Below, piece by piece: positions 62,744-64,000 of a DNA stretch of 64,000 nucleotides. The stretch lies in assembly GCF_014332515.1 (NCBI RefSeq), contig NZ_VFSD01000017.1, positions 62,001-126,000 on the forward strand, read 5' to 3'. The position numbers and the translations under genes were made by a program. The notes beneath the pieces are model-generated. The model made no database searches. It saw nothing but the letters and a program-made list of their open reading frames with translations, and had not been told where the DNA came from. Positions within the stretch are counted from its first letter, which is position 1. Each line of letters begins with the position of its first letter. Source of the stretch: Pontibacter beigongshangensis (GTDB lineage Bacteria; Bacteroidota; Bacteroidia; Cytophagales; Hymenobacteraceae).

Positions 62744-63228
62744 GGTTTTATGCTGTACTAATGGTAGCCGGAAGCGGATGTTAATGCCTCACCCTACAAA
62801 GAAATGCTAAAACCGGGACCTGCGAAAACAGAATAGACCAACACCCTCTATTCTTATATAGAAAGGCCTGAGAAGTCTATCAGCTGGAGATGTGATGTGC
62901 TAAGGGCTTGCTGTTTGTTTGTTGCTGGTTGTTGAATGGTTGATTTTTAATTTGAGGATTTGAAGATGAGAAGAACTGGAAATGAGTGACCTGCGCAGAC
63001 TTTGAACACTCATAACTCTTAATTATTCAAAGAGTCCTTTGCCTTGTGTCTAAGAAGGCTCCGGAGGGCCATTTTCATTAGCATAATTGGCGCAGCAGGC
63101 ATATGGCAGGGGAAGAAAGCACTTCTCGGGGTCCTGGCGAGGCAGCAGCAGGAGGGGGTGTATTCTAGACCTTTTAAGTAATTTTTCAGAATTAATGGCA
63201 AAAGATTACCTGATTGATAAAATATTTT
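62744..63228. other. Gap between the TonB receptor and the riboswitch region
   Basis: AT-rich degenerate sequence (62890-62975) and interspersed-element copy 19. No gene is identified. Confidence 0.65.
63054..63088 (-). repeat. CCTCCGGAGG interspersed element, copy 19
   Basis: GGCTCCGGAGGGCCATTTTC then ATTAGCATAATT. AATTATTC at 63021 may be a decayed opposite end, giving a pair like 14761-14919. Confidence 0.78.
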
Positions 63229-63236
63229 TACCTTTG
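63229..63236 (+). promoter_or_regulatory. Promoter -7 element TACCTTTG of the riboswitch transcript
   Basis: Exact TAnnTTTG, 27 bp upstream of the aptamer's first stem, the right place for the sulfite reductase transcript. No clear -33 box. Confidence 0.6.
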
Positions 63237-63262
63237 TAGCAAATTCTATTCTCCAGGTGAGG

Positions 63263-63368
63263 AATTTATAGAAGAAGAGGCGAGAGAACAGGCTCTTAGA
63301 CCCTCTGGCAACCATCCACTTTGGAAAGGTGCCAAATCCTGCCCAACAGGTATGGGGAAATATAAATT
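63263..63368 (+). promoter_or_regulatory. SAM-I-type (S-box) riboswitch aptamer
   Basis: RNA element predicted to bind S-adenosylmethionine. The closing helix P1 is AATTTATA (63263-63270) with TATAAATT (63361-63368), a perfect 8-bp match. Between them is the conserved core of the class: GAGGCGAGAG, CTCTGGCAACC (GGCAACC at 63307-63313) and AAAGGTGCCAAATCCTGCC (63325-63343). P1's 3' strand ends only 6 bases before the ATG of the poly-Cys leader ORF, so ligand binding could control access to that start. No terminator with a T-tract follows directly, which favours translational control. The downstream sulfite reductase gene fits a sulfur-metabolism signal. Confidence 0.8.
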
Positions 63369-63374
63369 ATTAAA

Positions 63375-63524
63375 ATGAAAGACAACAGCCACCATTTTTC
63401 TTTTGCCGAAGAGAGCCGCTTCTCTTCCGTTTCCACACCCTTCGCCTTACAAAGAACAAGTTGTTGTTGCTGCTGTGCCGGCAACAATTTCTGGCGAAAT
63501 TTCCACTCCATCGCTTTTTCTTGA
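63375..63524 (+). CDS. Poly-cysteine leader peptide (49 aa, Cys5)
   Basis: A short frame starting 6 bases after the riboswitch P1 stem, reading MKDNSHHFSFAEESRF ... LQRTSCCCCCAGNNFW and ending TGA at 63522-63524. Residues 30-34 are five consecutive Cys codons (63462-63476). The signature is that of an attenuation-type leader peptide whose translation senses Cys-tRNA supply, upstream of a sulfur-assimilation gene. CCGGCAA just after the Cys codons (63478-63484) can pair with TTGCCGG at 63560-63566, and ACAGGG-CCG-CCCTGT (63530-63544) forms a hairpin right after the stop. An overlapping frame at 63403-63585 is not supported. Expression is unproven. Confidence 0.7.
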   Translation: MKDNSHHFSFAEESRFSSVSTPFALQRTSCCCCCAGNNFWRNFHSIAFS

Positions 63525-63694
63525 ACCGAACAGGGCCGCCCTGTCGTTAAGAACTATCCTTGCCGGTTTCCATAGAATATTTTGAAAACGGACGGGTGTC
63601 GCTCCAACGGCAACATTTTCCGAACCTGCCGTCTGGTTATCCGGAACAGGAAAAGGCGAATGTTTTAACTAAACATGTTTTCGCTAAATCATAT

Positions 63695-63722
63695 TAAAGT
63701 TCACCGGGGCGCGGGAACTTTA
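63695..63722 (+). promoter_or_regulatory. Hairpin before the sulfite reductase start
   Basis: TAAAGTTC and GAACTTTA pair perfectly around a GC-rich 12-nt loop, 34 bp upstream of the start codon. Possible translation-control structure of the leader. Confidence 0.45.
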
Positions 63723-63756
63723 CCTTAATAATAGTAGTAGAGAGATACCTTATAAT

Positions 63757-64000
63757 ATGCAAAGTTTCAGATCAGAACTGGAGAACCCTATTGTTGAAAA
63801 AGAGATCATTGATCTTGAAAAAAAGATCAGGCTTTTTCGCGAAGGTAAATTTAACGAAGAGAAATTCCGTAGCCTGCGACTGGCACGCGGGGTGTACGGC
63901 CAGCGCCAGCCGGGCGTGCAGATGGTGCGCATCAAGTTGCCGTTTGGCCGGCTGACGACGCAGCAACTGCTCCGCATTGCCGCCATTTCCGACGAGTATT
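63757..64000 (+). CDS. Nitrite/sulfite reductase (N-terminal fragment)
   Basis: The first 81 residues of a siroheme-dependent assimilatory reductase; the gene runs off the right edge. After a helical lead (VEKEIIDLEKKIRLFREGK) comes RSLRLARGVYGQRQPGVQM and VRIKLPFGRLTTQQL, the ferredoxin-like half-domain that opens nitrite/sulfite reductases. In Bacteroidota this form usually supplies sulfide for cysteine synthesis. The riboswitch and Cys5 leader upstream argue for sulfite rather than nitrite as substrate. The siroheme/4Fe-4S cysteines lie outside the window, so catalytic integrity cannot be checked. Confidence 0.87.
   Translation, partial: MQSFRSELENPIVEKEIIDLEKKIRLFREGKFNEEKFRSLRLARGVYGQRQPGVQMVRIKLPFGRLTTQQLLRIAAISDEY

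Noticed and set aside
1401..63088. Palindromic repeats as a CRISPR array
   Set aside because: Copies are kilobases apart with genes between them, have no regular spacer length, and no cas gene is present.
63403..63585. 60-aa frame overlapping the Cys5 leader ORF
   Set aside because: It is in a different frame, lacks the Cys run, starts later than the ATG adjacent to the riboswitch, and has no family.

Overview
The window comes from a chromosome of the phylum Bacteroidota, most likely a Cytophagales / Hymenobacteraceae member such as Pontibacter. The reasons are a SusC/SusD-type outer-membrane uptake pair, type IX secretion C-terminal sorting domains, many Cys-lipoproteins without obvious Shine-Dalgarno sequences, and a few exact TAnnTTTG promoter -7 elements. 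The genus is inferred from protein style; no rRNA gene is present to confirm it.

Layout: 1-10.8 kb is ordinary core and hypothetical material (tail of a GH43-type protein, nucleoside hydrolase, thioredoxin, a membrane protein/histidine kinase/receiver module, HNH protein, pncB, an SNase-like lipoprotein and its Cys-rich neighbour, a tandem UspA protein), followed by dnaK at 10.9-12.8 kb. From 13.1 to 49.6 kb there is one large pectin/galacturonate utilisation region, completed by uxaA at 53.5-55.1 kb. On the minus strand are two Gfo/Idh/MocA oxidoreductases, a hexuronate-type MFS transporter, uxaC, uxaE, uxaB and a LacI-type regulator. On the plus strand are SusC, SusD, a DUF4957/DUF5123-like lipoprotein, a DUF4861 protein, two PL1 pectate lyases, GH105, two CE8 pectin methylesterases (one giant), two GH28 polygalacturonases, a CE12 acetylesterase, an alpha/beta hydrolase, a VOC protein and a LamG-like lipoprotein. 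From 50.8 to 53.3 kb is an AT-rich patch with a TIGR04141/DUF6119-like protein and a methyltransferase. From 55.5 to 62.7 kb lie a lipoprotein, an M1 peptidase, an M48 protease and a TonB receptor. The right edge holds a SAM-I-type riboswitch, a poly-cysteine leader peptide and the start of a nitrite/sulfite reductase gene.

How it works together: extracellular esterases strip methyl and acetyl groups, PL1 and GH28 enzymes cut the homogalacturonan backbone, SusC/D import the products, GH105 handles unsaturated ends, the MFS permease moves uronates inward, and UxaC-UxaB-UxaA take galacturonate via tagaturonate and altronate to KDG. UxaE can shunt tagaturonate to fructuronate. KDG kinase and aldolase are not in the window. 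Palindromic sites of the form GCGCAATCGATTGCGC upstream of uxaA and in the lacI-susC spacer tie the system to the LacI regulator.

The gaps between genes are full of structure. A roughly 50-bp interspersed element (AATTATTCTAATGAAAA, then a CCTCCGGAGG palindrome, then a CTG-rich tail) occurs about 19 times, always outside genes. There are at least two further repeat families and a 125-bp inverted-repeat element. The most interesting regulatory object is the riboswitch plus Cys5 leader peptide ahead of the sulfite reductase gene.
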